The notes: generated by a model from the letters alone, not told the origin. 41,103 nucleotides of DNA from Melioribacteraceae bacterium (GCA_028282005.1 JANQIV010000038.1:1-41103), one strand, 5' to 3'. Counted from the stretch's first letter, positions 1 to 9,315 are shown. A program made the numbers and translations.

Positions 1-3000
1 TATTAAAAACATCCCAGGCTTTAACTTTTATTTCATAATCACCAGCTTCTTTATTTATAAAATTATGTTCTATTACTCCGGATTTTCCACCGGAATTTAA
101 ATCTCCGATAAAGCTATTTGTAAAATCTATTGGTTCAGTATCATTATTATTTAGTACACCTTCGAGTTTATGTCCAATTCCGGTACCGGTTGTGTTTAAC
201 CCGGTTTGATCAGAAAGTTTAACAATTAATTTAAAGTCAGGATTAACCAGATATGAATTTTCAAATGAAATGTCATCATAAAATATTTCTACTTCCGGAC
301 CAGTGTTGTCATTCACAACTGTCGAATCTGTTCCGCCAATAATTATGTTTTCAGTTGAGCCAACAAAATTTGCAGTCTCATTAAATAAAAATGTTGTTAT
401 TTTTCCGTTTAAGTTTGCGTACGAAATATCTTTGGGTACAACAAATTCTGTTTGGAATCTTCCGTTTTCAACTGAGACTCTTCCATTAAAAATTATTCCA
501 CCCTGATCATTAATTGTATAACCGGCAGCCAATTCTTCAAGTGCAACAGTTCTTTCCGAATCAAAAACTGTTACAATACCTTCTCCATTAAATGAAGTAT
601 TTACATTATTTTGTGCATCGGTTATTGATCCATCAATTTTTACAGTACTTAACGCTGCAATCTGAACTGCGTTCTCAATTGAATTTCCATTTACTGAATC
701 AACTTTTACTAATGGTTGTGGTGCCGCTAACCTTAATACAGGATCACCCAGCAAGTGAAATTTTCTATCGTTGTCCGGACTAATCTTTGCTAATTTTGCA
801 AGAAAAAATGCCTCACCGATAGTTATTCTTTCATCAGTATTATTTTCTTCTCCCAGCAAATGTTCAAAGAACTCTTCATTTAACCTTGCATTTGGCTGAG
901 AATAAACTGGCCTAGCAGAAACAAATCCACCAACTGATCCGGCATTTTCCATAAACATCATTACTTCCGCACCGCTTTGCACGTTTACTAAATCAAACTG
1001 TCCAAAGTCACAAGTAGCAGCTGTTAAAAAGAAATAGTTTCTGTTATCAAATTGCGGTATCGTAACATCTCTCAACAGCACATTTTCGTGTGCCCATAAA
1101 CTTGGGCTGCCATGTCCGGTGTAATTTAGAATGATAGTACCGTCGTTTACGGCATCGAGAATAGCATTAGTTACCGCTGGCTTTCTTCTTCCGGATCCTG
1201 TAATAACTGTTGGGTACTTTGCAAAATAAATTTTATTTACATTGAAATATCTCGGAATTCTACTTTCATATAATGACTCCGACTGAGGCGTATGCAAATT
1301 TGGCTCCGAGCCCCTTGTTACAGTCGCGTCATCTGCTACCAATGTAATTTGATTCTGCCATGTACCTTTATTTGCATTAGCTTCATATTCAATAATTTTA
1401 TCAATTATTATTCTGGCTGATTCATCATTATAAACAGGAATTCTTGCGTAAGTAAGATCGGGAGTTGAGTTTTGCGTAACTCTTACAAAAACTTCGTCTG
1501 CAGTATATGATCTAACCTCGTGAAGTGATTCTGAACTTTGATAAGTCGGTAGAAAATTAAATTCCCCGCCTTCCCTGTTTAGAAAATCATATTCACTATC
1601 TCCGAAAAACACAAAGAAAAATGGTTTGGTGTTCCAATTCTCAAAAGCATATTTTACAAAATTTCGAATAGCAATTGGATCATAAATACCTGCATTGAAT
1701 TCATGCAATATCTGATCTAAATAAACTATTTGAACACTATATTTATTTGGAGACTGACTTTCACGATATGTTTTAAGCCTTTCAGCATGTTCACTAAAAT
1801 CTCTGGTTGTAAGTAAAATATATTCAGCACCCTGTGAAATTCCTCTGATATTTGTATTTGATACTTGTTCAGGATTTTGAATTGATTTGTATTTGCTGGT
1901 GTTTAGTGCGAGATATTTGCTAACTGAATTTTCGGTTTCTTCGGCCTTAAAAATAAACTGGCCACCGCTAATAGTTGCATTTTCAATTTTCTTTACATTG
2001 GAATAATCTGTTACATCGTAAACTTCAATTGAACTATTTGTAAAATTGAAAAGGTTATATTCAATTACATCGCTTCTATCATCCGAGAAAAAGATTAAAG
2101 AATCGTTAGCAGCATACAATTCTCTTTCATATCTCAATTCAAGATAATCCAAATATCCGGCGTCTGTTGTTCCGGTGGCATCAAATGTAAAATTTACTAC
2201 ACTACGATTATCTGGTAATGTTTCGTTATAGAAAACTGTTCTGCTGGTTTCCCTTCCCCATTCATAAGTAAAACTAGGCCATGAAAGACTAGAAGAAAAA
2301 AGTGTATTATCATTTTCTGTAACCGCTAAAGTTCTATTTCTTTCCGACGTGTTAATAAAACTAAAATCATACTGAATTCTGCTTCCGCTTACTCTATTAT
2401 TCAGTGTGTTCACAATTGAAACTGTTCTATTAGTGGAACTAAATGCCTCACCTAAATATCTGCGTCCCGAGTGCACATCGGATAATTGAATCAATTCTTC
2501 TTCATGATGGACAAATGCTTGTGTTGAATTTTGTACGAAACCGGCAGTTGAAGTGGAGTTGTTCTTTGTTTCCATTCTTTTGCCTTGATCACCGCCGGAA
2601 GTTATCCAAAAATAATTGTCTCGAGAGTAATCATGCTTAACTCTGACTATTTCACCATCATCAGAGCTGTACTCATAAAAATCTGTTCCCCTTCCGTAAA
2701 AAAGAATGTAATCATTTGTATCAAAACTTCCATCACTTTCGCCGGAAATATAAATTGCATTTTCGACTAAATTATTTGGGACATCATCTTCAACGTTCTC
2801 AGGTAAATTATATCCACCATTGTTATAAATTTTTATTGTCCTCGGATCTACGTTGTCGGCATCAATACCAAGGTTTGATAAGTCACTTCTCGAAATTCTA
2901 TAAATACCTTCAGTTGGGGTCTTAAATTTATACCAGGTACCAGAAGCTAATACAGAAGGCTCAAAGTTAGTTTTACTTAGTGCTGTAGAGCTCTTACCCC

Positions 3001-3619
3001 AATTCTTAGCAACGTCAAAATTGAGAACAGCATTTTTCAGATAATCTTCTCTAATAATTGATGTCTGATTTGGTGAAGCAAATGTAACTTTGAATACTAT
3101 TTTATTATATAATCTAACCTGGCTTGATTTTGCATCATACTGAATCGGGCTTATCGTGATAGACTGAATTCCCAAATTTCTAACTAATGAATACTCTCCA
3201 AAACTGGCAAGTATGTCATTATTGTAATTGTTATAACTATCGGAAATTTGGTACTCAAAAGTACTTGTCGAATCCAATTTGATTGGCGTTGGTATCGGAG
3301 TTAACTTATTTGAAACTGTTTTATAGCTGCTCGAAAGAACTTGAATTGTGTTTCCAAACTCAGTTGGGACACCAATGTTTAATTTCCGAACTAATACTTC
3401 CGGGTCACCATGAACGAAATTGCTTTCATTTACACCCTTGTAAAGCCCATATTTTTTGAAATCATTATTATTAATTATAATTGAGGATGATTCAGTAATT
3501 CTTGGTGTGTATTCTATTATTATTGAGTTTTCGTTCGATGAGAGAACTTTGATATCACTTGCAGATAGCAAAGGCTGATATAAAAAAAGGAAAACCAAAA
3601 TAGAGATTTTTTTTAACAT
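1..3619 (-). CDS. porU: PorU-like type IX secretion sortase, C25 gingipain-family peptidase (partial, C-terminus cut by window edge)
   Basis: The frame is open from an ATG at 3619 to the left edge (at least 1206 residues). It begins with a signal peptide (MLKKISILVFLFLY..., cleavage near residue 20). A Peptidase_C25 domain is visible with the catalytic His in NYTGHGS (about H836) and the catalytic Cys in AATCDFG (about C870); this spacing matches gingipains. The last visible residues (EIKVKAWDVFN) match the Ig-like end of PorU. In Bacteroidota PorU is the outer-membrane sortase of the type IX system: it removes C-terminal signals from cargo and attaches the cargo to A-LPS. A secreted gingipain-type protease that is not the sortase is the alternative; its length and the KAWDVFN ending favour PorU. 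It lies downstream of the peroxiredoxin gene on the same strand, after a 145-base AT-rich gap, so it probably has its own promoter. Confidence 0.88.
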   Translation of the reverse strand, partial: MLKKISILVFLFLYQPLLSASDIKVLSSNENSIIIEYTPRITESSSIIINNNDFKKYGLYKGVNESNFVHGDPEVLVRKLNIGVPTEFGNTIQVLSSSYKTVSNKLTPIPTPIKLDSTSTFEYQISDSYNNYNNDILASFGEYSLVRNLGIQSITISPIQYDAKSSQVRLYNKIVFKVTFASPNQTSIIREDYLKNAVLNFDVAKNWGKSSTALSKTNFEPSVLASGTWYKFKTPTEGIYRISRSDLSNLGIDADNVDPRTIKIYNNGGYNLPENVEDDVPNNLVENAIYISGESDGSFDTNDYILFYGRGTDFYEYSSDDGEIVRVKHDYSRDNYFWITSGGDQGKRMETKNNSTSTAGFVQNSTQAFVHHEEELIQLSDVHSGRRYLGEAFSSTNRTVSIVNTLNNRVSGSRIQYDFSFINTSERNRTLAVTENDNTLFSSSLSWPSFTYEWGRETSRTVFYNETLPDNRSVVNFTFDATGTTDAGYLDYLELRYERELYAANDSLIFFSDDRSDVIEYNLFNFTNSSIEVYDVTDYSNVKKIENATISGGQFIFKAEETENSVSKYLALNTSKYKSIQNPEQVSNTNIRGISQGAEYILLTTRDFSEHAERLKTYRESQSPNKYSVQIVYLDQILHEFNAGIYDPIAIRNFVKYAFENWNTKPFFFVFFGDSEYDFLNREGGEFNFLPTYQSSESLHEVRSYTADEVFVRVTQNSTPDLTYARIPVYNDESARIIIDKIIEYEANANKGTWQNQITLVADDATVTRGSEPNLHTPQSESLYESRIPRYFNVNKIYFAKYPTVITGSGRRKPAVTNAILDAVNDGTIILNYTGHGSPSLWAHENVLLRDVTIPQFDNRNYFFLTAATCDFGQFDLVNVQSGAEVMMFMENAGSVGGFVSARPVYSQPNARLNEEFFEHLLGEENNTDERITIGEAFFLAKLAKISPDNDRKFHLLGDPVLRLAAPQPLVKVDSVNGNSIENAVQIAALSTVKIDGSITDAQNNVNTSFNGEGIVTVFDSERTVALEELAAGYTINDQGGIIFNGRVSVENGRFQTEFVVPKDISYANLNGKITTFLFNETANFVGSTENIIIGGTDSTVVNDNTGPEVEIFYDDISFENSYLVNPDFKLIVKLSDQTGLNTTGTGIGHKLEGVLNNNDTEPIDFTNSFIGDLNSGGKSGVIEHNFINKEAGDYEIKVKAWDVFN

Positions 3620-3764
3620 TATATTCCTCTGGACTTTCGATCTAATCGAATAAAAGATAATTAAATAATGATTAAATCAACAAAAAATACTGTAAAAAAT
3701 CTCTATACTTATATTTCCCCTAAATGATTTTACAAATTTGACACGTTTATTACACTTTGTCAAG

Positions 3765-4229
3765 TCAATTTATATTATTTTTTAACAGCATTTTGACTTC
3801 TGCAATTATCTTATCCGTATCTTCGTAAAAAAATGACATTACAGTTTTTTCATAAATAATTTTGAGACTTTTATCAACTAAAACCAATTTCCTTTTATTT
3901 AATCCGATAAAACTTAGTGCGTCAAATTGCTTGGATACTTCTTTTTTTACATCACTTAAAAGTGGAAACTGAAAATTAAATTTATCTGAAAATTTTTTGT
4001 GTGATTCAACACTGTCTATACTGATTGCTGCAATATCAATTTCGCTATCAGAAAAAATTTTAAAATCATTATTGTAACTGCAGAGTTGCTGTGTGCAAAC
4101 CAGTGTTCCATCTTTGGGATAAAAAACCAAGAGCAAATATTTATCAATTCTTTTTGATAAAGTAAATTGATTACCGTTTTGATCCGGCAAAGAAAAATCT
4201 TGTGCAGTTTTGTAATCTTTAGACACCAA
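3765..4229 (-). CDS. bcp: Peroxiredoxin, BCP/PrxQ type
   Basis: This is a 154-residue thioredoxin-fold peroxidase that reduces hydrogen peroxide and organic peroxides, presumably in the cytoplasm. The family signature PxxxTxxC is present as P38, T42 and C45 (YPKDGTLVCT). A second cysteine at C50 gives the atypical 2-Cys CxxxxC arrangement of BCP/PrxQ. Length is normal for the family. The start overlaps the end of the HD-domain gene by 11 bases, and that gene overlaps nth by 20 bases, so the three are likely one transcript. The common theme would be dealing with oxidative damage, which is an inference from position. Confidence 0.92.
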   Translation of the reverse strand: MVSKDYKTAQDFSLPDQNGNQFTLSKRIDKYLLLVFYPKDGTLVCTQQLCSYNNDFKIFSDSEIDIAAISIDSVESHKKFSDKFNFQFPLLSDVKKEVSKQFDALSFIGLNKRKLVLVDKSLKIIYEKTVMSFFYEDTDKIIAEVKMLLKNNIN

Positions 4230-4782
4230 GTAATTCCCTATTCTCTTTTAGCGCATTTATACAAAATTCAATATGTTCATCAATATTAACTCCCAGATCT
4301 TTAACTCCGTTATAAATATCATCTCTATTAACAGCTCTTGCAAATGCTTTATCTTTTAATTTTTTCTTTACCGATTTTACTTTTACTTCTTCAATTGATT
4401 TACTAGGCCTTACATAAGTTACTGCCAATATAAATCCGGCTAATTCATCACAAGCAAAAAGAGTTTTCGAAAGTTTTGAATCTCTTGGGACACCGGTATA
4501 ATTTGTATGAGATAAAATTGTGTTTCTAAAATCTTCATTGAATCCATTTTCTTTCAAAATCTCACTACCCTTAAACGGATGTAAATCTTCTGAGGGAAAC
4601 ATTTCGTAATCGAAATCGTGAAGCAGTGCAACGTTCCCCCAATATTCAATATCTTCGCCCCATTTTTCAGCATAAGCCTTAACACACGATTCAACTGAAT
4701 AAGCATGTTTTAAAAGGCTATCAGTTTTTGTGTACTCTTTTAAAATCGATAAACAATATTCTCTATTTTTTTCGTTTTCCAT
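4219..4782 (-). CDS. HD-domain metal-dependent phosphohydrolase family protein
   Basis: This is a 187-residue protein of the HD superfamily. Candidate metal ligands are H26 (KHAYSV), the H55-D56 pair (ALLHDFDYE), H92 (LSHTNY) and D112 (ACDELAG), in the expected order. Many bacterial proteins of this type are annotated only as predicted HDIG/HD hydrolases, and the substrate cannot be told from sequence; nucleotide phosphates are usual for the superfamily. There is no signal peptide, so it is cytoplasmic. It is sandwiched with overlaps between endonuclease III (upstream) and the peroxiredoxin (downstream), which implies translational coupling. Confidence 0.85.
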   Translation of the reverse strand: MENEKNREYCLSILKEYTKTDSLLKHAYSVESCVKAYAEKWGEDIEYWGNVALLHDFDYEMFPSEDLHPFKGSEILKENGFNEDFRNTILSHTNYTGVPRDSKLSKTLFACDELAGFILAVTYVRPSKSIEEVKVKSVKKKLKDKAFARAVNRDDIYNGVKDLGVNIDEHIEFCINALKENRELLGV

Positions 4783-5431
4783 CTTCCTTCTCTTTTGAAT
4801 CAGGATTGAAACTCGGACATAACTGAGAAATTACACACTGAAAACATTTCGGTCTTCTTGCATTGCAAACTTGTCTACCATGTGTTGCAAGCCAGTGCGA
4901 TGAGTTCACCCAGTAATCTTCCGGTAAAAGTTCTTTTAATTCAATTTCAATTTTATCCGGATTTTTAATCTCAACAAAACCAAGTAAATTTGAAAGTCGC
5001 TTTACATGAGTATCAACAGCTATTGCAGGTATTCCGAAAGCATTACCTGCAACCACTGATGCTGTTTTTCTTCCAACGCCCGGTAGTTCAACTAGTTTTT
5101 CAAAATCTTTGGGTACTTTGCCTTTATATTTCTCGATCAACATTGCACAACAGTTTTTAATACTTTTTGCTTTCTGCTTATAAAAACCTGTTGAAAAAAT
5201 ATCTTTTTCTAATTCTTCAGTATTGGCACTAACGTAGTCTTCAGGCTTTTTATATTTTTTGAATAAATCTTTGGTAACAATATTTACCCTCTCATCAGTG
5301 CATTGTGCTGAAAGTATAGTTGAGATTAATAATTGAAAAGCCGAATTATAATTTAGTGCAGGCTTTACACTGGGATATTCATTACTGAGAAGATCAAAAA
5401 TCTTTTTTGCTTTTTTTCTTTTTTGTATCAT
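4763..5431 (-). CDS. nth: Endonuclease III (DNA glycosylase/AP lyase)
   Basis: This is a 222-residue base-excision repair enzyme that removes oxidised pyrimidines and nicks at the abasic site. The helix-hairpin-helix GPD core is clear: LPGVGRKTA with catalytic K122, then VDTHV with catalytic D140. The C-terminal [4Fe-4S] loop is complete, C189-x6-C196-x2-C199-x5-C205. Length is typical, with a short basic C-terminal tail. It is the first gene of a three-gene overlapping minus-strand group with the HD hydrolase and the peroxiredoxin. The 165-base gap upstream is shared with the divergent HEAT-repeat gene. Confidence 0.96.
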   Translation of the reverse strand: MIQKRKKAKKIFDLLSNEYPSVKPALNYNSAFQLLISTILSAQCTDERVNIVTKDLFKKYKKPEDYVSANTEELEKDIFSTGFYKQKAKSIKNCCAMLIEKYKGKVPKDFEKLVELPGVGRKTASVVAGNAFGIPAIAVDTHVKRLSNLLGFVEIKNPDKIEIELKELLPEDYWVNSSHWLATHGRQVCNARRPKCFQCVISQLCPSFNPDSKEKEDGKRKK

Positions 5432-5584
5432 GTTTTATCTACAAGTATGATTAAAAATAAGTTTCAAAAACATAATAAAAATAATCGACTGTTAACAATT
5501 AGTAGGGATTTTTTTTGACACTAGTTTAACTGGAACCGGAACAAAAATTACTTCGTCAAAACTGTAACCAACAACAAAATGATT

Positions 5585-5591
5585 CGGGGGG
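5585..5591 (+). promoter_or_regulatory. Ribosome binding site that decides the start at 5597
   Basis: A GGGGGG run lies 5-6 bases before ATG 5597. It overlaps the coding part of the longer reading from 5579, which has no comparable site upstream, so 5597 is the likelier start. Confidence 0.55.
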
Positions 5592-5596
5592 ATCAT

Positions 5597-6004
5597 ATGA
5601 AAAAGCTAAACATGGTTTTTGCAGCTTTGTTTGTTGTTTTATTAACAACAATTTCTTTTGCGAAAAACTCGTCAAACGAAAATTCCAAAAAAGATCTCGA
5701 TGTGACCAATATTGTAAAGAATTTGGAATTGGGAACCAAGTCGGAGAACTTCGGCTTGAAAGTAAGCTCTGCCTATGAGTTAGGCAAGTACAATACTTCA
5801 CGGTCAGTAATCAATTTAATGAGAGTACTGCATGATGACAAAGATGTTGAAGCACGTATTGCTGCAGCATTATCACTTATTAAAATTGGTAATGCAAGAG
5901 GTGTATATGCAGTAAAAAGAGCTGCCGAATATGACGACAGCGAGAGAGTAAGAAATCTTTGTTCAAAATTCTATGTAGACTTCGTTTTAGCTAATAAAAA
6001 CTAG
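5597..6004 (+). CDS. Small secreted HEAT-repeat protein
   Basis: This is a 135-residue protein. An in-frame ATG at 5579 would place six polar residues before the signal peptide. I prefer the ATG at 5597 because it follows a G-rich ribosome binding site and gives a normal leader (MKKLNMVFAALFVVLL..., cleavage near SFA-K). The mature part has two or three HEAT-like helical repeats: SSAYELGKYNTSRSVINLMR, then a second with the pattern DVEARIAAALSLIKIGN, ending in RVRNLCSKF. HEAT repeats bind other proteins; the partner is unknown. It is a single-gene unit followed by a hairpin terminator. The product is probably periplasmic. Confidence 0.8.
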   Translation: MKKLNMVFAALFVVLLTTISFAKNSSNENSKKDLDVTNIVKNLELGTKSENFGLKVSSAYELGKYNTSRSVINLMRVLHDDKDVEARIAAALSLIKIGNARGVYAVKRAAEYDDSERVRNLCSKFYVDFVLANKN

Positions 6005-6053
6005 ACTAACAGAATTATCTGGTGTTTACCAATTTAGGTAAATAGCAAATATG

Positions 6054-6093
6054 CAGCCGCAGGTTTTCGGGGGATTTCTTGCGGCTGTTTTTT
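6054..6093 (+). terminator. Rho-independent terminator after the HEAT-repeat gene
   Basis: There is a perfect 8-bp GC-rich stem, CAGCCGCA (6054-6061) with TGCGGCTG (6080-6087), an 18-base loop and a TTTTTT tail at 6088-6093. It lies 49 bases past the stop codon of the HEAT-repeat gene. Confidence 0.8.
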
Positions 6094-6205
6094 AATATTT
6101 TCTTGATTAAATATGGGGCAAAAAATTTTCTTCATTATCTTATAATATTGAATTAAAGTTATTTCCGTGATAAGTTATAATTAAGTTTTTTTAATATTGA
6201 ATCAA

Positions 6206-6847
6206 ATGATTATTATTTACAGAATACTATTACTCTTTCTCTTGATATTCACAACATCAATTTACTCCCAAAATCTCAAATTAGCTTTAGGAGGCGGCAT
6301 AACTACTTTTCAATCGCCTAATACTTTTATAAAAGATGTTGGAAATGACGGTTTTGGTTTTGGAAATGAATTATTTTTTGGATTAAAAGTAAAACATTCT
6401 TTCCCAAACTTTCCCGTAAAAATAATTGCTAAACTAAAGTATATTTATGCTTCCGGCAAAGGAGAAAGGCAAATAGTTAATTCCGACTTGAATGTTGAAA
6501 CCGCTTCATTTGAAATAAGTAAAAGTATATTTTCCGGCGGAATTGGAGGAGAAGTATTTTTCTTTGAAGGTCCTTACTCCCCTTTCTTTTCCTTTGATTT
6601 GTTATACAATGCAATAGGCGACACTAGGGCAAATATCCAAAGTTCATTGGGAAGTGGTGATTTTGATTTACAAAAAAGCGGAAGACGAGTTGGCTTCGGA
6701 TTGGGAGTTGGGGTTATTGTAAAAGAAATTGCTGAAGGAACTGATCTAGAATTAAATCTCAACTATAATTTTTTAAATATGATCGGACAGGAGGTTGACG
6801 AAGGAAATATAAATGTATTCAGTATTGGCGCATATTTCCTATTATAA
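6206..6847 (+). CDS. Secreted beta-barrel-like outer membrane protein, function unknown
   Basis: The product is 213 residues from ATG 6206; an in-frame TTG at 6197 would add three residues and is less likely. It starts with a hydrophobic leader (MIIIYRILLLFLLIFTTSIYSQ) with a Gram-negative style cleavage near YSQ. The rest alternates Gly/aromatic-rich strands (FGFGNELFFGLKVKH, FSIGAYFLL at the end). A terminal aromatic/hydrophobic strand is typical of small outer-membrane beta-barrels in Bacteroidota. I do not recognise a specific family. It is monocistronic and converges on the GH25 gene, the two stop codons being 8 bases apart. Confidence 0.7.
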   Translation: MIIIYRILLLFLLIFTTSIYSQNLKLALGGGITTFQSPNTFIKDVGNDGFGFGNELFFGLKVKHSFPNFPVKIIAKLKYIYASGKGERQIVNSDLNVETASFEISKSIFSGGIGGEVFFFEGPYSPFFSFDLLYNAIGDTRANIQSSLGSGDFDLQKSGRRVGFGLGVGVIVKEIAEGTDLELNLNYNFLNMIGQEVDEGNINVFSIGAYFLL

Positions 6848-6855
6848 AAAACTTG

Positions 6856-7707
6856 TTATTTAATAAGTAAGTCTTGCCAATTTTTAAGTGTACCCATAAA
6901 AACATCAATATCCACATTATCGTTAATACCTTTAATTGTATAACTGGTACCATGTTGCCAAATTGCCCATGAATCCCAATAGTCAATTTTATCAGGAGGT
7001 GACTTTGAAGGAAAAGCAATCCATAACGGATATTCCGACAATGCGTCACTGAAATTTTCTTTAATAAAACTTAAATCAGAATAAATAATAGGTTTAGAGT
7101 TTACTTCTTTTGCAACGGTTTCCAACCAAACCAATAAGTTCTTTTCAAGATCTTCAGTTGAAACTCTATTTAAGGATTCAACATCTACAGCGGGTTTCAA
7201 ATCCCCTTTTTGAAAATCAACAGTATTTATAAAATGCTTTGCTTGTGCTTGTGCATCCATGTTATTATCAAAAAAATGATAAGCCCCGCGAATAATACCT
7301 GCTTCTTTTGCTCCATTCCAATTACTTTCAAATCTTGGATCAACCTCGGAAATACCCTGTGTCGCTTTACAAATAACAAATTTTATGTTGTTTTCTTTTA
7401 CAAGCATCCAATCAATTTCATTTTGATAAACAGATACATCAATTCCATTGAATACAACACTATCGGGTAGATTGGTTACTAAAGGCTTAGTTTCAGAAGT
7501 CCCCTCTGAAGTTTGTTGAATTGTTTGCAAATCAGTGCCTGTAAAAATGTCCTTGAGATTAAAGCCCCATAAATGAAAAAGATGAGCTAGAAAAATGAAT
7601 ATATTTATTACAATACTTATAAGAATAAGTTTGTATAAGCGGTATATCGCTTTTAGTGTTTTCCCTTTTTTTTCAGGATAAAACCTTACTACTACAGGTT
7701 TGCTCAT
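6856..7707 (-). CDS. Membrane-anchored GH25 lysozyme (muramidase)
   Basis: This is a 283-residue protein. A basic N-terminus leads into one transmembrane segment (about residues 26-47), then a linker of about 35 residues, then a glycoside hydrolase family 25 domain from residue 86. GH25 enzymes cut the MurNAc-beta-1,4-GlcNAc bond of peptidoglycan. The signature residues are present: D90 (NGIDVSVYQ), the D175-x-E177 pair (PAVDVES), RGAYHFF, and a late Asp in VDIDVF. The catalytic domain therefore faces the periplasm. It lies 44 bases downstream of a small basic gene on the same strand. A role in wall remodelling is the default reading. Because a contractile injection system must be released from its producer, a link to lysis is conceivable, but nothing in the sequence proves it. 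Confidence 0.88.
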   Translation of the reverse strand: MSKPVVVRFYPEKKGKTLKAIYRLYKLILISIVINIFIFLAHLFHLWGFNLKDIFTGTDLQTIQQTSEGTSETKPLVTNLPDSVVFNGIDVSVYQNEIDWMLVKENNIKFVICKATQGISEVDPRFESNWNGAKEAGIIRGAYHFFDNNMDAQAQAKHFINTVDFQKGDLKPAVDVESLNRVSTEDLEKNLLVWLETVAKEVNSKPIIYSDLSFIKENFSDALSEYPLWIAFPSKSPPDKIDYWDSWAIWQHGTSYTIKGINDNVDIDVFMGTLKNWQDLLIK

Positions 7708-7751
7708 AAAGCATCTAAAAAATTTATTTTGATAAACAATTAATTCAAATA

Positions 7752-8150
7752 TTAACGACTATTTTTCTGACCAAGAAATTGCGAACGAACTGAGTCAAAT
7801 TTTGATTTGAAAAACTGTCCAATGTTGTTTAAGATATTTACAAAACGTTTAAATGCAGAAACTTGTTTTTCTTTTCCGACTAAATTTACTCCCTTATGTT
7901 TCCTTATCATTTTCATCGGATCATATTTTGCACTAGGATTACCAACTAATTTGGTTTTAATTAATTCCCCATATGATTCCCCTTTAATCCCGCTGGGCTT
8001 TATTATTTTTAATGAATTCGTTCGATACGGTGTATAATATTTTTTAGATTCTTCTTTTGTGAAATCACTTTTTTTTGATTTATTCAAAGAGGGAATCTGC
8101 TGAACTAATGGATTATAATTTTCTAATGTTTTTATATTTGGCTGATACAT
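7752..8150 (-). CDS. Small basic protein, unknown
   Basis: This is a 132-residue protein that I do not recognise. It is Lys/Ser/Asn-rich and basic, with no signal peptide or membrane segment. The first 60 residues look disordered (KSKKSDFTKEESKKYY). The C-terminal third could form an amphipathic helix (RFVNILNNIGQFFKSKFDSV). It probably shares a transcript with the GH25 lysozyme gene 44 bases downstream. The open frame, separate regulatory gap upstream and co-orientation support a real gene, but there is no family evidence. Confidence 0.55.
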   Translation of the reverse strand: MYQPNIKTLENYNPLVQQIPSLNKSKKSDFTKEESKKYYTPYRTNSLKIIKPSGIKGESYGELIKTKLVGNPSAKYDPMKMIRKHKGVNLVGKEKQVSAFKRFVNILNNIGQFFKSKFDSVRSQFLGQKNSR

Positions 8151-8373
8151 AAAATAATGAATCTCTTATTATTATGTATATTAGCTATAGTAAATACAGT
8201 TATCAATAATAGTATAATATAAAGATAAAGCAAATAAAATTTTTATCAATATTATCTTTACATAAAAATGATTTAACCCCCTTAAATTCAATGACTTTTA
8301 ATTTTATAGATAATCTTATAAATTTTATTTAAATATAATGCTATTTTAGATAAACTTAAAATTAAAGAATCTA
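8151..8373. other. AT-rich divergent intergenic region
   Basis: These 223 bases separate the small basic gene (-) from the glycosyltransferase gene (+). The stretch is very A/T rich and presumably holds both promoters. I see no convincing boxes, operators or hairpins. Confidence 0.4.
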
Positions 8374-9315
8374 ATGAAGAAATTAACTATAGTAATGCCT
8401 TTCTTAAATGAAGAAAATGAACCGGCGAATACTGTAAAAAGCATTTATGAAACATGTGACCCAGCGAAAATAAATATTGTTGCTATTGATGATGGATCAA
8501 CTAAGAGTCTTACAAAATTTGACGAGTTCCCCGAAGTACAAGTAATTCGAAACCAAAAAAGATTAGGGAAAGCAAATTGTCTAAACAATGCACTTGAGTT
8601 AATAGTGACACCCCACATGTTAATAATTGACGGTCATATGAGATTTAAGAATGATGGATGGCTTGACAAAATTAATTCATTACTTGAAAAAGAACCTTCA
8701 ACATTTTTTTGTACAACAAGCATGCAACTTGCACATGATCAGATGGATATTACTAAAGCAAGCGTAAAATATTTTGGTGCAGATATTTTGTTTATCGATC
8801 CTTCGCAAAAACAATCAATCTTAGCAGCACAAATACTGGAACCCAAATGGACAAATGAAAAAGCTGACAATTTATACGAAATTCAATGTATACTTGGAGC
8901 AAATTATGCAGTAAATGTTAACTGGTATAAAAGAATTAAGGGAATGAGCGGCCTAGAAAAATGGGGCGGTGAAGAAGTTTTTATGAGTTTAAAAACATGG
9001 CTTGCCGGAGGCAAATGTAAATTGATTAAGGACATTGAAATTGGACATATGTACAGAAGCTCTGCTCCTTATATAACACAAAAACATCATCTATATTACA
9101 ATAAAATGTGGATCTGTTTTTCCTTATTTGATGACTCACTGACAAATCTATTACTAAGTAAACTTCCGATTAATCATGAATATTATTTAGCTAGAAAAAA
9201 TATCAACAAAAATTGGAGTATACTTTTAGAGACAAGAAAATATTATAAAAGTATTTTCACAAAAAGCCTTCAAGAGATTTGTCTGGAATTGAATATTAGC
9301 TTGCCAATTTCATAA
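8374..9315 (+). CDS. Glycosyltransferase, GT2 fold with polypeptide-GalNAc-transferase-like motifs
   Basis: This is a 313-residue GT-A fold enzyme with no signal peptide or membrane segment. The nucleotide-sugar half begins IVMPFLNEEN and contains AIDDGSTKS. The usual metal-binding DxD is replaced by D86-G-H88 (IIDGHMRF), as in the DSH motif of eukaryotic polypeptide GalNAc-transferases (GT27). The acceptor half has GLEKWGGEEVFMSLKTW (from about residue 193) followed by IGHMYR (H225), matching the WGGEN...W and VGHxFR region that provides the third Mn ligand in GT27. It should transfer a sugar from a nucleotide donor; the acceptor is unknown, and whether it is a protein, lipid or glycan cannot be read from sequence. 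It appears to be a single-gene unit. Confidence 0.8.
   Translation: MKKLTIVMPFLNEENEPANTVKSIYETCDPAKINIVAIDDGSTKSLTKFDEFPEVQVIRNQKRLGKANCLNNALELIVTPHMLIIDGHMRFKNDGWLDKINSLLEKEPSTFFCTTSMQLAHDQMDITKASVKYFGADILFIDPSQKQSILAAQILEPKWTNEKADNLYEIQCILGANYAVNVNWYKRIKGMSGLEKWGGEEVFMSLKTWLAGGKCKLIKDIEIGHMYRSSAPYITQKHHLYYNKMWICFSLFDDSLTNLLLSKLPINHEYYLARKNINKNWSILLETRKYYKSIFTKSLQEICLELNISLPIS

Noticed and set aside
303..2925. Several short plus-strand frames in the first 3 kb
   Set aside because: They are shadows of the minus-strand PorU gene, which reads continuously from 3619 to the edge with both catalytic motifs.
3738..3763. TTGACA...TGTCAA inverted repeat between the peroxiredoxin and porU genes
   Set aside because: Arms of six bases with 14 bases between them in AT-rich sequence are too weak for a terminator or operator call, and no matching -10 box stands out.
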